Below the pieces are notes generated by a model, which worked only from the letters and a program-made list of their open reading frames with translations, ran no database searches and had not been told where the DNA came from. Both the position numbers and the translations under genes were made by a program. A stretch of DNA of 64,000 nt from DAIUCA01 sp964613675 (GTDB lineage Bacteria; Pseudomonadota; Gammaproteobacteria; Competibacterales; Competibacteraceae). Where the stretch lies: contig CAZTIH010000001.1 of the NCBI GenBank assembly GCA_964613675.1, positions 1 through 64,000 on the forward strand, read 5' to 3'. This document shows positions 1 through 8,910 of the stretch, piece after piece. Position 1 is the first letter of the stretch, and every line of letters begins with the position of its first letter.

Positions 1-76
1 CGAATTGGAAAGAGTCTTATCTACCGGTAGGCTGCAAAGAGCCATAAATCCAAGTTTCGGTTTTATCCATGAAAGG

Positions 77-97
77 GCGGCGATGGCCGCTTTTTTT
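77..97 (+). terminator. Rho-independent terminator of a gene upstream of the window
   Basis: A GCGGC / GCCGC stem with loop GATG is followed at once by seven T residues. It points rightward and so ends a plus-strand gene lying mostly outside the window. A frame open from base 3 to a TAA at 45-47 could be that gene's last codons, but it is too short to identify. Bases 98-206 hold nothing I recognise. Confidence 0.7.
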
Positions 98-206
98 GTG
101 TCTCAATAGAATGACCATCGTCCCCACATCGACTGGGATCAGAAAATTTCTCATGAGATCGTCCTGGTTCAGCAGATCGAGGAGTGGGGACTCTGAAATT
201 CAATTT

Positions 207-977
207 TTAGGGCCGTTTAATCGCTTTCTGTAAATGCGTCAGAATGCCCCGCAGAATCTGTACTTCGTGATGCTCCAATGCCGTCCGATTGAATAACCTT
301 CTTAAACGTCGTAAGAGCTGTCGCGGATGTTGATCGTCTAAAAAGTCGATTTCTCGCAAAACCTCTGCTAAGTGCTCATGAAATCGTTGAACCTCCACCG
401 CCGTCGCTAAGGACGAGTCTCCCCAAGTCGGCAACTCATCTTCTGACAAAGCTGCGGCTAACCGTAGCTCATACGCGATTAACTGCACCGCCGACGCCAC
501 ATTCAACGAGCCATAAACAGGATTCACCGGAATATGCAGCAGATAATGCGAGCGCGCTAATTCGTCATTCGTTAATCCAATGCGTTCGCGCCCAAACAAG
601 ATCGCCACTTTCCCCCCCTGCGCCCACTTCACCATCTGCGGCGCCAGTTCCCGAGGTGCGGCGTGGGGACAAGCCAGTTGCCGAGTTCGCGCCGACGACG
701 CAACCACCCAGTGACAATCGGCAATCGCCTCGTCTAAATCGGCAAACACTTTCGCGGTCTGCAACAGATCATCAGCCCCTGATGCCATGGCCGTGGCGTC
801 TGCGTGGGGAAAATGCAGGGGGTTGACCAATCGTAAATCGCTCAACCCCATCGTCTTCATGGCCCGCGCCGCTGCACCAATATTGCCCGGATGCGTGAGT
901 TCCACGAGCACGACCGCAAAGGTGGTTAAGGGCGAAACGGCGGGAAAAGTCTCGTTTGCCGAGTCATTTGAATACAC
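207..977 (-). CDS. trmJ: tRNA (cytidine/uridine-2'-O-)-methyltransferase TrmJ
   Basis: SPOUT-family RNA methyltransferase of 256 residues that would 2'-O-methylate the anticodon-loop wobble nucleotide 32 of several tRNAs, using S-adenosylmethionine. The N-terminal motif VLVELTHPGNIGAAARAMKT and the C-terminal SAM-binding knot (VAILFGRERIGLTNDEL, then IPVNPVYGSLNVASAVQL) are those of the TrmJ/LasT group. Length fits the family. The start is a GTG preceded by a strong AAGGGGGG ribosome site. It diverges from suhB across only about 35 bases, an arrangement also seen in enterobacteria, so the two share a compact bidirectional promoter region. TrmJ is preferred over other SpoU proteins because of length and this neighbour. 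Confidence 0.92.
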   Translation of the reverse strand: MYSNDSANETFPAVSPLTTFAVVLVELTHPGNIGAAARAMKTMGLSDLRLVNPLHFPHADATAMASGADDLLQTAKVFADLDEAIADCHWVVASSARTRQLACPHAAPRELAPQMVKWAQGGKVAILFGRERIGLTNDELARSHYLLHIPVNPVYGSLNVASAVQLIAYELRLAAALSEDELPTWGDSSLATAVEVQRFHEHLAEVLREIDFLDDQHPRQLLRRLRRLFNRTALEHHEVQILRGILTHLQKAIKRP

Positions 978-1012
978 TGCGCCCCCCTTCTATTAGAAAC
1001 GAGATGATGGTT

Positions 1013-1810
1013 ATGCACCCAACGGTGAGTATTGCCAAACAAGCCGCGATTGCGGCCGCCAAGGTCATTCTGCGGCACATCGACCAATTAGATCGCCTCG
1101 ACATTCAAGCGAAAGGCCCCCGTGATTTTGTTAGCCAAGTGGATCGCCAAGCCGAACGCGACATCATCGACATCATCCATCGTCACTATCCCGACCACGG
1201 AATTTTGGGCGAGGAAGGCGGTGCGCAAGGTCAAGAGGAGTCCCAATGGATCATCGACCCCCTCGACGGGACGACGAATTATCTGCGGGGCTTTCCGCAT
1301 TTTTCGGTGTCGATTGCGTTTCGCCACAAGCAACGTCTGGAAATGGGCCTAGTTTACGATCCCTTGCGACAGGAATTTTTTGTCGCAAGCCGTGGCGAAG
1401 GGGCAAATCTGAACGGGCGACGAATACGTGTCACGCAGACGCACAACCTCGAACACGCCCTCTTGGGAACAGGATTTCCCGCAAGGCACATCCATCATCT
1501 ACCGGCTTATCTCGCCATGTTTCACGATCTATTGCAGCAGTGCGATGAAGTGCGACGGGCGGGGTCAGCGGCGCTCGATCTCGCTTATGTCGCGGCGGGC
1601 CGACTGGATGGGTTCTGGGAAATTGGCCTGAGTCCGTGGGATATGGCCGCCGGGGCGTTGCTGGTTCAGGAAGCGGGTGGACTTGTGGGGGATTTCAGTG
1701 GCGGCCATGACTTTCTGGAAACGGGCAACGTGGTCGCAGGGGGGGCAAAAGCCTTTAAGACGATATTGCAGACCCTTCAACCCCACCTCACCCCGTCACT
1801 TCAGCGCTAA
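1013..1810 (+). CDS. suhB: Inositol-1-monophosphatase SuhB
   Basis: Mg2+-dependent inositol monophosphatase of about 265 residues; in Escherichia coli the homologue also acts in rRNA transcription antitermination. Visible motifs are GEEGG, the metal-binding WIIDPLDGTTNYLRGFPHF (the family's DPxDGT site) and the C-terminal SPWDMAAGALLVQEAGG signature. I chose the ATG at 1013 because it gives the typical MHP start and a family-typical length; in-frame ATGs at 1004 and 1007 are alternatives, and a start at 956 would run into the divergent trmJ start. Its 3' end overlaps the convergent kinase gene by 4 bp. Confidence 0.93.
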   Translation: MHPTVSIAKQAAIAAAKVILRHIDQLDRLDIQAKGPRDFVSQVDRQAERDIIDIIHRHYPDHGILGEEGGAQGQEESQWIIDPLDGTTNYLRGFPHFSVSIAFRHKQRLEMGLVYDPLRQEFFVASRGEGANLNGRRIRVTQTHNLEHALLGTGFPARHIHHLPAYLAMFHDLLQQCDEVRRAGSAALDLAYVAAGRLDGFWEIGLSPWDMAAGALLVQEAGGLVGDFSGGHDFLETGNVVAGGAKAFKTILQTLQPHLTPSLQR

Positions 1811-3768
1811 TTGCTTGGGGACAGTAACTCATTGAGAAGTCGCTGATTTAAGTATCCTGTTAAGGGCAACGAACGGGTTGCTTGGGCCTGTCGCAACGCT
1901 CGACGGGTTTGTTCTCCAAAAATCCCGTCGGGCGTCCCCACGTCGTAACGCAATACCTGCAAGCGTTTCTGAATGGCGCGACGCTGCTCCCGCGACAACG
2001 ACAACGCCGCCTCCGTTGCTATCCCCACTCGCTCAACCAAATTTGCCCGTTCGGGTGCGGTGGCGGGAAGCCTTGTCAGCAGGGAATACGCCTGTTCAGC
2101 GCGATCACTGGCCAAAAACTGCTCGATCCGCGCAACAATTTCCGCTGAAGAAGGCGCACTTTGTGGGGGCGTCGGGGGGGTACGCGCCGCGACGGTCGGG
2201 GGCGTCGGCACAGTTGCTTGGGCTGGGGGCACGATAGCCGCTGCGGGTGTCCTCAACAGATCCCCTCGACTCACATTGGAGGAACGATCGAGCGTCTGTG
2301 GAATGAGGTTATCCGCGTCATAGCTTGGGGGCGTGGCGGGCGTGGCGACGGGGGGTCGGGTCACGGGAGGCGCAGTCGGCGTAACCGGTGCGGATTCGGC
2401 CACCACAGCCGACGAGGTAGAAGGATCAGAGGTAGAAGGATCAGGTGACTGAATGGAAGGCACCTCGACGGGCGGTAACTCAAAGTTACCTAAATCCAAA
2501 CCGACCTGAGTTGAAGGAGCAGGCGCGGGCAAGGGATTTGTGGTGACAGGCGCGGGCCGAGGATTTACGGCGACGGGCGCAGGGGGCAAGGCGGTAGGGG
2601 CAGGGCGGTTTGCCATCAAATACACCCCAATTGCTCCGGCTGAGACGCAAATTAACGTGACCAGTACCGTCGCCAACGGAAATTGACGGCGACGCGGGGG
2701 TGGAAATAGCGGTGCTGTCGGACGGGGTTGCCCCCCAAAAGTCTCCGGGCGCGAAGTGGATTGTGTTTTGGTGTCCTTTAACCCCCGCGTACGGTTACGA
2801 AGACTCGATTCCAGCCCCACACTTGTGGAGGTATCTGGAGTACGGATGCGACCAGTACCCGTTTGATTTTCTCGTGAAGCGGTAGGGGAAACGCTAGGCG
2901 TGGGCGTAGAAAAATTGGCTGCTAAATCGGGACTAGTCGGTACGTAATACGCGATTTCTGCACGCTTCAGCGCTTGATAAAGCGCCGCTGCATCGACAAA
3001 ACGATCTTGGGGGCGTTTTGCCATTAGCTGATCGATGACGGGCTGAAAAGCCGCGAGGACGGGCGGTAATGTAGGAATGGGATCCGTGACATGCTTGTAG
3101 GCAATCGAGAACGCATCTTCGCCCGTGTAAGGCGGCTCTCCCATCAACATTTCGTAAAAGAGCACCCCCAACGCATACAAATCCGAGCGCGCATCGAGGG
3201 TTTCTCCCCGCACCTGTTCTGGACTCATATAACTCGCGCTACCCATGTAAACGCCCGTAGCGGTCAACGCCGCATCGCTCGCCAACGCCTTTGCAATCCC
3301 AAAATCAGATAGAACAGGGCTACCGCTTTCGTAGAACAACACGTTTTGCGGCTTGACGTCGCGATGCACAATTTTTTGTTGATGGGCGTAACCCAACGCA
3401 CTCCCCAAAGCCTTCACGATGTCGAGACTTTCTTCAATCGACAGTCGATGAAGCCGCTGTTTGAGCGTGCCCCCAGACAGGTATTCCATGGACATGTAAT
3501 AACAATCGCCGTGGATGCCAGTATCAAACACCTTGACGATATTGGGATGGGTGAGCCGCGCCACCGTCGGACCTTCCCGCAAAAAGCGCTGTGCAAAGGT
3601 ATCGTCACTGGCAAGGCTACGTAACATCACTTTTAAGGCCACATCGCGGTCGAGCGATTCTTGGGTTGCGAGATACACACTCGCCATCCCCCCTCGACCG
3701 ATAATTTTCTTAATCTGATATCCGGGAATTGTCAGCGTCTGGGCGCTGGTTGTGGACAGATCACTCAA
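1807..3768 (-). CDS. Membrane-bound Ser/Thr protein kinase with C-terminal peptidoglycan-binding domain
   Basis: Eukaryotic-type (Hanks) kinase of 653 residues. The N-terminal catalytic domain shows the glycine loop GRGGMASVY (24-32), ATP lysine in VALKVM (K46), catalytic loop HRDVKPQN (135-142), DFG (155-157) and APE-like SPEQ. A proline/serine-rich linker leads to one transmembrane helix at about 364-386. A long Pro/Ala/Thr-rich segment, presumably periplasmic, follows. Residues about 600-650 (RRAIQKRLQVLRYDVGTPDG, FGEQTRRALRQAQ) match the peptidoglycan_binding_1 fold. The layout is that of a receptor kinase whose outer part could sense the cell wall. It stands alone on its strand with suhB converging. 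Confidence 0.88.
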   Translation of the reverse strand: MSDLSTTSAQTLTIPGYQIKKIIGRGGMASVYLATQESLDRDVALKVMLRSLASDDTFAQRFLREGPTVARLTHPNIVKVFDTGIHGDCYYMSMEYLSGGTLKQRLHRLSIEESLDIVKALGSALGYAHQQKIVHRDVKPQNVLFYESGSPVLSDFGIAKALASDAALTATGVYMGSASYMSPEQVRGETLDARSDLYALGVLFYEMLMGEPPYTGEDAFSIAYKHVTDPIPTLPPVLAAFQPVIDQLMAKRPQDRFVDAAALYQALKRAEIAYYVPTSPDLAANFSTPTPSVSPTASRENQTGTGRIRTPDTSTSVGLESSLRNRTRGLKDTKTQSTSRPETFGGQPRPTAPLFPPPRRRQFPLATVLVTLICVSAGAIGVYLMANRPAPTALPPAPVAVNPRPAPVTTNPLPAPAPSTQVGLDLGNFELPPVEVPSIQSPDPSTSDPSTSSAVVAESAPVTPTAPPVTRPPVATPATPPSYDADNLIPQTLDRSSNVSRGDLLRTPAAAIVPPAQATVPTPPTVAARTPPTPPQSAPSSAEIVARIEQFLASDRAEQAYSLLTRLPATAPERANLVERVGIATEAALSLSREQRRAIQKRLQVLRYDVGTPDGIFGEQTRRALRQAQATRSLPLTGYLNQRLLNELLSPSN

Positions 3769-4148
3769 GACACATCACCTATCTGCAATCAGTAAATTAG
3801 AGGCTATTCAAAGCCTATTGAGGGGCAATGACGAGATTTAAGTGGAACAGTTTACAAGAATAAAGCAACCAAATTAGATGAGCATTCTCTGGCCAGTTCT
3901 GCGACACAACATTTTTACAAAATTCCCTTGCATTGCGCGAAAAAATCGGTATGTTTCGCGGCCCTCAGTTCAAGAGACGATCACTCGCTGCACCTACCCC
4001 GCCTAACCCGGCGGCGCCAGTAGAGAATCTATCAAGGCTGAGATTTGAATCGGTGAATTAGAGAGCGACACGCGCTCCTCGATTTGGGTCTCCTTTGGTT
4101 GATTTAGCGGCGTAGCAGCCCTCCTGTTGCGTCGTGAGGGCAGTTCAC
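3769..4148 (+). promoter_or_regulatory. Intergenic region with candidate promoter and long leader of the polyamine genes
   Basis: This 380-bp gap separates the divergent kinase and decarboxylase genes. A candidate sigma-70 promoter reads TTGCAT (3928-3933), 16-bp spacer, TATGTT (3950-3955). Transcription from it would give a leader of about 185 nt before the decarboxylase ATG. The leader contains a small hairpin (GAGCG/CGCTC near 4063-4077) and pyrimidine-rich stretches, but I recognise no known riboswitch class. No convincing ORF lies here. Confidence 0.4.
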
Positions 4149-5348
4149 ATGAAAAATATTTCCGACTTGGGTCTTTTCCTCCCCCGTTTGGGCTTTTCTC
4201 CCAATGTCCCCCGTTACACCCCGTCCTACCTGCGGGCCATGATTGCCCAGCACGGTGGCCCGTTGCTGTTACTCGATACGCAGATTGTGCGCGATCAATA
4301 TCGTCGTTTGAAAGCCGCTTTGGGCGATGTCGTGTTGCATTACGCCATCAAACCCCTCCCCCATGCGGCGGTCGTCGCGACCCTGCGCGATGAGGGTGCT
4401 CATTTCGACTTGGCAACGAGTGGCGAAGTGAATTTGGTGAAATCCGTCCAGGTCGATCCAACCCGCTGCATTCACACGCACCCCATCAAAACCGATCGCG
4501 AGATTCGGGCGGCCCTCGATTTTGGCGTGACGACCTTTGTGGTTGATAACCCTTTCGAGGTCGAAAAATTCATCCCTTATCGCGAACGGGTCAATTTGTT
4601 GGTACGAGTGAGTTTCCGCAGCAGTGACGCCGCCGTCGATTTGTCGAAAAAATTTGGCTGTCAGCCGGAAGATGTGTTGTCGCTGATTGCGAAAGCGGCT
4701 GCATGGGGCATCCGTGTTGCGGGGCTGTCGTTCCATGTCGGTTCACAAACGGCCAATCCGCGTAAATATGTCGAAGCCATCGAACGGTGTTGCGAACTCA
4801 TGGCGGCGGCAGATGAAGTGAACTACCGCATGACCGTGCTCGATATTGGCGGCGGCTTTCCAGTGGCTTACGACGAACCCGTGTTGACCATCGAAGACTT
4901 CTGCAAACCCATTCGCGCCGCTTTAGCAAAGGTACCTGATTTCATACGCATTATCGCCGAGCCGGGTCGTTATCTTTGTGCCCCTGCCATGACGGCCGTA
5001 GCGTCGGTGATGGGCAAAGCCGAACGTGGCGACCGCATTTGGTATTACTTGGATGACGGCGTGTACGGCTCTTACAGTGGACTCTTATTCGAGGGCACGA
5101 AACCCGCCTTAGAGTTCGTCACTCACGCCGATCCGAACACCTTATTTAACAGTGTTCTCGCTGGCCCCACCTGCGACAGCATCGACGTCATTCGCGAGAA
5201 CATCGCTTTACCCGCGTTAGAAGTGGGTGATTTAGTGGTTGGCCATATGATGGGGGCGTACACCGCGGCGACCGCCACCGACTTCAATTTCTTTCCACGG
5301 GCACAAATCGTTCAGGTCAATCCCGTGGCATTACGTGCGACCGCTTGA
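4149..5348 (+). CDS. Fold-III PLP-dependent ornithine (lysine/ornithine) decarboxylase
   Basis: Alanine-racemase-fold decarboxylase of about 399 residues, predicted to make putrescine from ornithine. Visible active-site elements: the PLP lysine in HYAIKPLP (K68), SFHVGSQ, LDIGGGFP (glycine loop 234-236), the phosphate-binding EPGRY (271-275) and catalytic cysteine in GPTCDSIDV (C342), with GAYT near the C-terminus. GPTCDSID is typical of ornithine decarboxylase rather than diaminopimelate or carboxynorspermidine decarboxylase. I prefer the ATG at 4149, which has GAGGG upstream, over the GTG at 4134. Homospermidine synthase follows directly, so putrescine is the expected product; some lysine activity cannot be excluded. 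Confidence 0.88.
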   Translation: MKNISDLGLFLPRLGFSPNVPRYTPSYLRAMIAQHGGPLLLLDTQIVRDQYRRLKAALGDVVLHYAIKPLPHAAVVATLRDEGAHFDLATSGEVNLVKSVQVDPTRCIHTHPIKTDREIRAALDFGVTTFVVDNPFEVEKFIPYRERVNLLVRVSFRSSDAAVDLSKKFGCQPEDVLSLIAKAAAWGIRVAGLSFHVGSQTANPRKYVEAIERCCELMAAADEVNYRMTVLDIGGGFPVAYDEPVLTIEDFCKPIRAALAKVPDFIRIIAEPGRYLCAPAMTAVASVMGKAERGDRIWYYLDDGVYGSYSGLLFEGTKPALEFVTHADPNTLFNSVLAGPTCDSIDVIRENIALPALEVGDLVVGHMMGAYTAATATDFNFFPRAQIVQVNPVALRATA

Positions 5349-5394
5349 CGGTCGCTTCCCATTCTCTGTTCACGAAAAAAGGAGGTTTTATGCC

Positions 5395-6813
5395 ATGTCC
5401 TATCCTCTTCACGCCCGTATCGAGGGTCGCTTACTGATTGTAGGGTTTGGAAGCATTGGTCAAGGGGTGTTGCCGCTTATCCTGCGTCACATCGCTGTAG
5501 ATCCCACCAAAATTATGATTATTGCTGCGGATACTGACGGCGCTGAGATTGCCGCGTCGTATGGCATTCGTTTTCGGGAGATCGCGTTAACCCGCCAGAA
5601 TTACGAAGGGGTTTTGCGGGAATTTATCGGAGATCGAGGCGATTTTCTATTGAACCTGTCGGTAAATGTATCGAGTACGGCGCTCATCGAATTTTGCCAA
5701 CCTCGTGGCATTTTATATCTCGATACCTGCATTGAACCCTGGGAAGGGGGGTACACCAATCCCGCCCTGACGCCCTCAGAACGCAGCAATTACGCCTTGC
5801 GCGAATCGGCATTAGCGTTACGGGAACGCGGTCATGAGACGACGGCGGTCATCGCACATGGCGCCAATCCGGGACTGGTGTCGCATTTTGTGAAACAAGC
5901 CCTGTTGGAGATGGCGACGAAAAATGGGCTTCAACCCCGCATTCCCACCAGTCGTCAGGGATGGGCAGCAATAGCGCAAGCCCTTGATATTAAAGCGATT
6001 CACATTGCCGAACGCGATACGCAGGTCGCCGATCACCATCCCAAAGCGGTGGGAGAGTTTGTCAATACCTGGTCGATTGACGGTTTTGTGGGGGAAGGCT
6101 GCCAACCGACCGAGCTGGGGTGGGGAACCCACGAAAAAAAATTACCGCCGCTGGGTCAACATCATGAATTTGGATGTGATTCCGCCATTTACTTGCAACG
6201 TCCTGGGGCGGGAACGCGGGTGCGCAGCTGGACGCCCCTTGAAGGGCCTTATCACGGCTTTTTGATTACGCACAACGAATCGATTTCGATTGCCGATTAT
6301 TTTTCGTTGCACGAAGGTAAGCGCGTGCTTTACCGCCCCACGGTGCATTACGCCTACCATCCCTGTGACGATGCGGTGTTGTCGCTTCACGAATTTGCGG
6401 GCAAGCAATGGCAGTTACAGCCCCGTCAACGGTTGATGATGAACGAAATTTCTCGTGGGATGGATGAATTAGGGGTTTTGCTGATGGGCAATGCGCAGGG
6501 GGTGTATTGGTACGGTTCGCGGCTCACGATTGAAGAAGCTCGTCAACTAGTCCCCCACAACAACGCCACCAGTTTACAGGTGACGGCGGCGGTATTGGCG
6601 GCGATGGTATGGGCGTTGGAGTATCCCCGTGAAGGAATTGTCGAGGCCGATCAACTCGATTTTGAGATGACATTGGCCCTGATGAAGCCGTATTTGGGCG
6701 AAGTCGTCGGCGTGTGGAGCGACTGGACACCGTTGCAAAATCGCCATCAACCGTTCCCAGAGGATCTCGATGAAGAGGATCCGTGGCAATTCAAAAATAT
6801 TCTGGTTAACTGA
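5395..6813 (+). CDS. hss: Homospermidine synthase
   Basis: NAD-dependent enzyme of 472 residues that joins two putrescines into sym-homospermidine with loss of ammonia. It opens with a Rossmann motif (LLIVGFGSIGQG, residues 13-24). The body carries the conserved stretches YLDTCIEPWEGGY, VIAHGANPGLVSHFVKQAL, WGTHEKKLP and YRPTVHYAYHPCDDA, all characteristic of bacterial Hss. The ATG at 5395 has a perfect GGAGG nine bases upstream (5381-5385), which decides the start over in-frame codons further back. It lies 46 bp after the decarboxylase and is followed by a terminator, so the two form a complete ornithine-to-homospermidine operon. Confidence 0.93.
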   Translation: MSYPLHARIEGRLLIVGFGSIGQGVLPLILRHIAVDPTKIMIIAADTDGAEIAASYGIRFREIALTRQNYEGVLREFIGDRGDFLLNLSVNVSSTALIEFCQPRGILYLDTCIEPWEGGYTNPALTPSERSNYALRESALALRERGHETTAVIAHGANPGLVSHFVKQALLEMATKNGLQPRIPTSRQGWAAIAQALDIKAIHIAERDTQVADHHPKAVGEFVNTWSIDGFVGEGCQPTELGWGTHEKKLPPLGQHHEFGCDSAIYLQRPGAGTRVRSWTPLEGPYHGFLITHNESISIADYFSLHEGKRVLYRPTVHYAYHPCDDAVLSLHEFAGKQWQLQPRQRLMMNEISRGMDELGVLLMGNAQGVYWYGSRLTIEEARQLVPHNNATSLQVTAAVLAAMVWALEYPREGIVEADQLDFEMTLALMKPYLGEVVGVWSDWTPLQNRHQPFPEDLDEEDPWQFKNILVN

Positions 6814-6821
6814 AGGGATAA

Positions 6822-6843
6822 GGGCGCTTTCGGGCGCCTTTTT
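6822..6843 (+). terminator. Terminator of the decarboxylase-homospermidine synthase operon
   Basis: A GGCGC / GCGCC stem with loop TTTCGG is followed by five T residues. It begins 9 bases after the hss stop codon. Confidence 0.75.
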
Positions 6844-6931
6844 CGTGACGCGCCTACTGAAAGTGGAATAATTTGCACGGTGTTTGCCTCTACAATTGCG
6901 TTCACTTTGTTATCTCTTCGAGCAGCGCACA

Positions 6932-8023
6932 ATGATGGAAACCCTTTGGACTACCCTTTATTACCTGCAAGAAAATTTCTATTCGCTTCTTGGCACAGTC
7001 ATTTTTACCTATGCCGCGTGGCGAGTAGGAAGTTTTTTATGGGAGCAACAGCAAATCTCGGCAGAAAAGCGGGAATTGCGGCGACAGGCTCAGCGACTCA
7101 TTGCCACGCCTGCGCTTCAGGAAGAGAAAGAAAAATTGGCCCAAGCGCGTTTTAATGCGAAACGCCGCCTCGAAGCGCAAATGCGGATCGCCAGAATGCG
7201 TCAAGAGGAGGAAAAAATTGCGCAAGAGCGAGCCACTCATTCTCAACTCGAACAGGATGAGACTGCACGGGCATTAGCAGATTGGGCAGCCGATGAACAA
7301 GCAGAAGCAGAACGGGTTGCCCGCAGTAATGACGAGGAGATTCAGGCTCAATTACATGAAGAAATCATGGCCATCGACGAATCTCTCGATAATTGGGAAT
7401 CGACTCAACAAGTTGGCGCGAGTGGGTATCGCTATCATGGACCGGCGTTAGTTTCAGGCGAGGAAATGACGACGAGCGACCGTCAAATCAGTCATACCCG
7501 TGAACAACTCGCCGCTTTATTGGAAAAAACCCGTCGTGAGTCTGAGGATTTGGAGTATGTGCTCAATAAAGTGCAAACAGGGGTTGATTTCTTACCGATA
7601 CAGGTTCGGCAAACAATCGAACGGTGGAAATCCGTAGAAATCGGTCGTCGCATTACTTTTGACGAGCTAAAACTCAAATTTCGTTACCAAGCCTATTCTA
7701 TCGACGATGGTCTTGAACTGTACTACGCCTATGATGCTTGGATTGAGCAACAATATAGCTTTCTTTTCCAAGCAATGACGGATTTAGGTTCCCCTCCAAG
7801 ACAAGAAGAAGATTTGCTCTCGGTCGTGGAAAGGGCTGAAAGAACAGAATGGAGCAAGGATTTAGCAATTAATATGGAAGTTATCGCTTCATTAAAGGAA
7901 ATTCGCAGCATTCAAGAGATGCTTACCACAATGAAATACCGTTTGCGCGACTTAGCAACAGTCTGTAAAAAACGTTCAAAACAAATTATTGAACCCGATT
8001 GGGAACCTAAAGGGCTTTTATAG
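6932..8023 (+). CDS. Membrane-anchored coiled-coil protein of unknown function
   Basis: I do not recognise this 363-residue protein. An N-terminal hydrophobic segment (about residues 10-30, YLQENFYSLLGTVIFTYAAW) could anchor it in the membrane. Residues about 40-140 are very rich in Glu, Gln, Arg and Ala with heptad-like spacing, which predicts a long coiled coil. A second charged helical region (about 180-240) precedes a mixed alpha-helical C-terminal domain. Start chosen at the ATG pair 6932/6935; an upstream in-frame codon at 6884 lacks a ribosome site. It stands between a terminator and gpmA, so context gives no functional hint. The layout would suit an envelope or cytoskeleton-linked protein, but that is only a guess. 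Confidence 0.65.
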   Translation: MMETLWTTLYYLQENFYSLLGTVIFTYAAWRVGSFLWEQQQISAEKRELRRQAQRLIATPALQEEKEKLAQARFNAKRRLEAQMRIARMRQEEEKIAQERATHSQLEQDETARALADWAADEQAEAERVARSNDEEIQAQLHEEIMAIDESLDNWESTQQVGASGYRYHGPALVSGEEMTTSDRQISHTREQLAALLEKTRRESEDLEYVLNKVQTGVDFLPIQVRQTIERWKSVEIGRRITFDELKLKFRYQAYSIDDGLELYYAYDAWIEQQYSFLFQAMTDLGSPPRQEEDLLSVVERAERTEWSKDLAINMEVIASLKEIRSIQEMLTTMKYRLRDLATVCKKRSKQIIEPDWEPKGLL

Positions 8024-8140
8024 GAAAAATCCTGATCTGTAAGGATAATGTTGTTATAAAATCTGCCCTCTAGTTGCCCCGTCGTGGCTACTCGATTTTC
8101 AACCATTTTCATTATTTTCGATCTCCAAAGGGGAGTTTTC

Positions 8141-8887
8141 ATGCCTAAACTCGTTTTACTACGTCACGGCCAAAGTCAATGGAATTTGGAAAATCGCTTT
8201 ACCGGTTGGAAAGACGTCGATTTAACCGAGAAAGGCAAGCAAGAAGCCGCCGAAGCCGGGCGTTTGTTGGCGGCGGAACAACTCCAATTCGACTGTGCTT
8301 ACACTTCAGTCCTAAAACGTGCGATTCGTACTTTATGGATTGTATTGGACGAAATGGACTTAATGTGGATTCCGGTCACGCGAGCATGGCAACTAAACGA
8401 ACGTCATTACGGTGCATTACAAGGGCTGAATAAAACCGAAATCGCCGTACAATATGGCGAACAACAAGTCAAATTGTGGCGTCGTAGCTACGATTTACCT
8501 CCTCCGCCCATGGATAAAAACGACGAACGTCATCCATTATTCGACGGTCGTTACCGCAATATCGAACCTTCCTTACTTCCAAGCACAGAATGCCTAAAAG
8601 ACACCGTAGCGCGGGTTATGCCATTTTTTGATGCTGAAATCGCCCCTAAATTGCGTGCCCAACAAACAGTGTTGATAACAGCTCACGGCAATTCATTACG
8701 CGCATTGATTAAATCGTTAGAGGGGATTTCAGAGGCTGATATCGTGGAAATGAATGTCCCCACAGGCGTACCCTTACTATACGACTTAGATAACGATTTA
8801 CGCCCCTTAAACCGACGCTACTTAGGCGATCCTGTGGCTATTGAAGCTGCCATGCAATCCGTAGCTAATCAAGGAAATATTCGATAG
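8141..8887 (+). CDS. gpmA: 2,3-bisphosphoglycerate-dependent phosphoglycerate mutase
   Basis: Glycolytic enzyme interconverting 3- and 2-phosphoglycerate. At 248 residues it matches the family. [12 protein letters not shown] holds the phosphorylated histidine (H9), [14 protein letters not shown] the substrate loop, and [11 protein letters not shown] the second catalytic histidine. The ATG at 8141 has GGGGAG six bases upstream, which settles the start; the open frame extends 57 bases further back without a ribosome site. It is followed 23 bases later by the argE-like gene on the same strand. Confidence 0.95.
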   Translation: MPKLVLLRHGQSQWNLENRFTGWKDVDLTEKGKQEAAEAGRLLAAEQLQFDCAYTSVLKRAIRTLWIVLDEMDLMWIPVTRAWQLNERHYGALQGLNKTEIAVQYGEQQVKLWRRSYDLPPPPMDKNDERHPLFDGRYRNIEPSLLPSTECLKDTVARVMPFFDAEIAPKLRAQQTVLITAHGNSLRALIKSLEGISEADIVEMNVPTGVPLLYDLDNDLRPLNRRYLGDPVAIEAAMQSVANQGNIR

Positions 8888-8910
8888 TTCCTTGCTTTAG
8901 GAGAATTTTA

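Noticed and set aside
1..47. Open frame at the left edge ending with TAA at 45-47, possibly the tail of the gene served by the terminator at 77-97
   Set aside because: Only 14 codons are visible and no family can be recognised, so it is not listed as a gene.
1878..2448. Several long open frames on the plus strand opposite the kinase gene
   Set aside because: They are shadows of the Pro/Ala/Thr-rich linker, whose composition suppresses stops on the other strand; no motifs or ribosome sites.
4149..5348. Carboxynorspermidine or diaminopimelate decarboxylase
   Set aside because: GPTCDSID and the downstream homospermidine synthase favour ornithine decarboxylase; carboxynorspermidine dehydrogenase is not adjacent.
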